64,000 bases of DNA, taken from NCBI RefSeq assembly GCF_023195925.1, contig NZ_JALPRE010000007.1:434001-498000 (forward strand). The letters are read 5' to 3'. This document shows positions 62,224 to 64,000 of the stretch, piece after piece. How positions within the stretch are numbered: position 1 is the first letter of the stretch; each line of letters opens with the position of its first letter. The notes beneath the pieces are model-generated. The model was not told the DNA's origin. It saw only the letters and a program-made list of their open reading frames with translations, and did no database searches. Both the position numbers and the translations under genes were made by a program. Source of the DNA: Aquimarina acroporae (lineage in GTDB: Bacteria > Bacteroidota > Bacteroidia > Flavobacteriales > Flavobacteriaceae).

Positions 62224-64000
62224 GTGGCTCAAACAAAGTTTATCAACGTACCTTTTATCATTATTACCCTTTGCACGGTTATAGGTATTTGCATTAGCGA
62301 CTATTTTCTGGTAGATCGATATGCGCTTTTAGGAGGTTTACTGTGTTCAATTTGTGTTCTTGGTTTTTTTCTAAGGCGTGCAAACCAAATATTTAATAAA
62401 AGCATTGGGTTTACGATAAGTATGATTATAGTATTCCTATTATTTGGAGTTACTCTTACTAAGGTACATGATCCTACCTTAAGACCATCTCATTATTCGA
62501 ATATCATCACGATAGAAAAACTAGATCAAAAACCTGTTCTCCTGCATTTTAGTATTCAAAAAAGATTAAAACCAACATCATACTATCAAAAATATATCGT
62601 TTCAATACATCATGTTGAAGAAAATAGTGTTTTTGGAAAGTTGTTACTACAAATTCCAAAAGATAGTGTTCAAAAGATATTTACCATAGGTGATGTATAC
62701 ACCTCCAAAGCAGTGATAAAACCAATTCCCAAACCTATGAACCTTGATCAATTTGATTATGCGCTCCACCTAAAACGGGAATATGTCTATCACAAAATTA
62801 CTACTCCTGCCTCTACACTCATTCATTATCAGAAATCAATACCATCTATCTATCGCATTTCCGATCAATTCAGGCAGCTAATAAACTCAAAACTCTCTCG
62901 ATATACTTTTACTCAAAAACAGCTTGCAGTTATGAATGCATTGCTTCTGGGTCAAAAACAGGATATAGATTCAGATACCTTTGCTCAATATAGAGATGCT
63001 GGAGCAATACACATTTTGGCAGTTTCGGGGTTACATGTGGGTATTATCTTACACATCATCAATCTTATTCTAAAACCACTCACAAACCTTGGAAAATTAG
63101 GAAAAACGATAAAGTTGACTCTATCTATTACACTACTGTGGGGGTTCGCTATAGTTGCGGGATTATCACCATCGGTTCTAAGAGCAGTGACTATGTTTTC
63201 TTTTCTTGCCATAGGCTTACAAATTGGAACTCGAAGTAGCATCTATAACTCATTATTTACTTCTATGTTCATTTTGCTCTGCTTTCAACCTTTACTAGTC
63301 TTTTCTGTTGGATTTCAGCTTAGCTACCTTGCTGTTTTTGCTATTGTTTGGATGCAACCTATTCTAGTTACCATGTATTCTCCCAAATATTATATAGCCC
63401 ATAAAATTTGGGAAACATTTACTGTGACTTTAACTGCTCAACTGGGATTACTACCTCTTACTTTGTTTTATTTTCATCAATTTCCTTTACTCTTTTTTAT
63501 TTCTAACCTTATCATCATTCCTTTTTTAGGAGTAATATTAGGGTTTGGAATACTTGTAATTACCCTTGTCGGTATAGATATGTTACCAGGTTTTATTGCG
63601 ATTATTTTTGGCTATGCAATAGACTTTATAAATACTGTGGTGGCTTGGGTAGCTGCAAAAGATAAATTTTTTATTACCGAAATTCCATTTTCTTTGAATA
63701 TGCTAATCCTCTCTTACGTTTTGCTTATTATACTAGTAATTACATTTCAAAAGTTCACACGAAAAAGACTCTACGCCTTAATCGCTAGTATCATCACTAT
63801 TATAAGTGTCATGATATATGAACAACAAAGCACTTATAACAATGAAGAATTTGTAATCTATCACAACCATAGAAACACGACCTTAAGCATACTGAAGCAT
63901 CAAAAATTAAAAGTGTATAGCACCACCGATTTAGCTAAAAAAACGCAATCTTTTCTATTTAGTAATTATAAAATGCAACATCATGCAAAGTTAATTGGCA
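62224..64000 (+). CDS. comEC: ComEC/Rec2 competence protein, N-terminal part (3' end outside window)
   Basis: 592 codons are visible to the window end with no stop; translation most likely begins with GTG at 62224, directly after an in-frame stop at 62218, as no ATG occurs in the first 60 codons. Hydrophobic N-terminus, a DUF4131-like periplasmic domain (about 95-215), then the Competence domain with ALLLGQKQDIDSDTFAQYRDAG and IHILAVSGLHVGIILH, and about eight membrane helices. The start of the C-terminal metallo-beta-lactamase-like domain is cut off. It moves single-stranded DNA across the inner membrane. Confidence 0.93.
   Translation, partial: MAQTKFINVPFIIITLCTVIGICISDYFLVDRYALLGGLLCSICVLGFFLRRANQIFNKSIGFTISMIIVFLLFGVTLTKVHDPTLRPSHYSNIITIEKLDQKPVLLHFSIQKRLKPTSYYQKYIVSIHHVEENSVFGKLLLQIPKDSVQKIFTIGDVYTSKAVIKPIPKPMNLDQFDYALHLKREYVYHKITTPASTLIHYQKSIPSIYRISDQFRQLINSKLSRYTFTQKQLAVMNALLLGQKQDIDSDTFAQYRDAGAIHILAVSGLHVGIILHIINLILKPLTNLGKLGKTIKLTLSITLLWGFAIVAGLSPSVLRAVTMFSFLAIGLQIGTRSSIYNSLFTSMFILLCFQPLLVFSVGFQLSYLAVFAIVWMQPILVTMYSPKYYIAHKIWETFTVTLTAQLGLLPLTLFYFHQFPLLFFISNLIIIPFLGVILGFGILVITLVGIDMLPGFIAIIFGYAIDFINTVVAWVAAKDKFFITEIPFSLNMLILSYVLLIILVITFQKFTRKRLYALIASIITIISVMIYEQQSTYNNEEFVIYHNHRNTTLSILKHQKLKVYSTTDLAKKTQSFLFSNYKMQHHAKLIG

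Overview
The window looks like a chromosomal segment of a marine-type member of the Flavobacteriaceae (Bacteroidota); Aquimarina or a close relative is my guess, not something the sequence proves. The reasons are AT-rich DNA, start sites without Shine-Dalgarno sequences, matches to the Bacteroidota -7 element TAnnTTTG, a PorT/SprT-like barrel, ExbB-ExbD-ExbD operons, DUF6443-type RHS proteins and many lipoproteins. No transposase, integrase, CRISPR array or rRNA gene was seen. One tRNA gene, tRNA-Ser(GGA), lies at 8350-8437.

Region by region. 1-4192: the end of a sensor kinase and its LuxR-type response regulator, sigma-54 (rpoN) overlapping a membrane protein, and a PorT-like barrel. 4323-8267: a TonB-energising operon (exbB, a membrane protein, exbD, exbD) followed by a second, near-duplicate exbD pair. 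8350-10716: tRNA-Ser, asparaginase, TatD and a small conserved protein. 10843-19782: an ECF sigma/anti-sigma pair facing a set of exported proteins: two lipoproteins (one a serine hydrolase), a PKD protein, a CHAT (caspase-like) TPR protein and a retropepsin-like protease. The two lipoprotein genes share a bipartite promoter-like motif that may be read by this sigma factor.

20485-43160 is the accessory part. Two near-identical 260-bp direct repeats (20573-20832 and 42766-43026) enclose about 22 kb of minus-strand genes: a complete type II secretion/type IV pilus-like cluster (pseudopilins, prepilin peptidase, ATPase, secretin, PilM/N-, PilO- and PilP-like assembly proteins, two lipoproteins, a beta-helix pseudopilin and a GspF protein), then two very large RHS/YD-repeat proteins and a small membrane protein that may be an immunity factor. 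The secretion operon and the RHS operon start from homologous promoter and leader regions with a conserved dyad and hairpin, so they are probably expressed together. This linkage of a T2SS/T4P-like machine to RHS proteins is my best candidate for an undescribed system.

43161-64000 is mostly housekeeping: a DUF4287/DUF5655 protein, a MacB-type permease, purH, the rod-shape operon mreB-mreC-mreD-mrdA-rodA, a DRGH nuclease, an oligopeptide ABC permease, a C-terminal processing protease, surE, lpxB, an NlpC/P60 lipoprotein and the first 592 codons of comEC. Set among these is a two-gene unit (54047-55866): a C39-like/VKOR/thioredoxin fusion followed by a 63-residue cysteine-containing peptide with a double-glycine leader, which looks like a dedicated disulfide-peptide maturation system.
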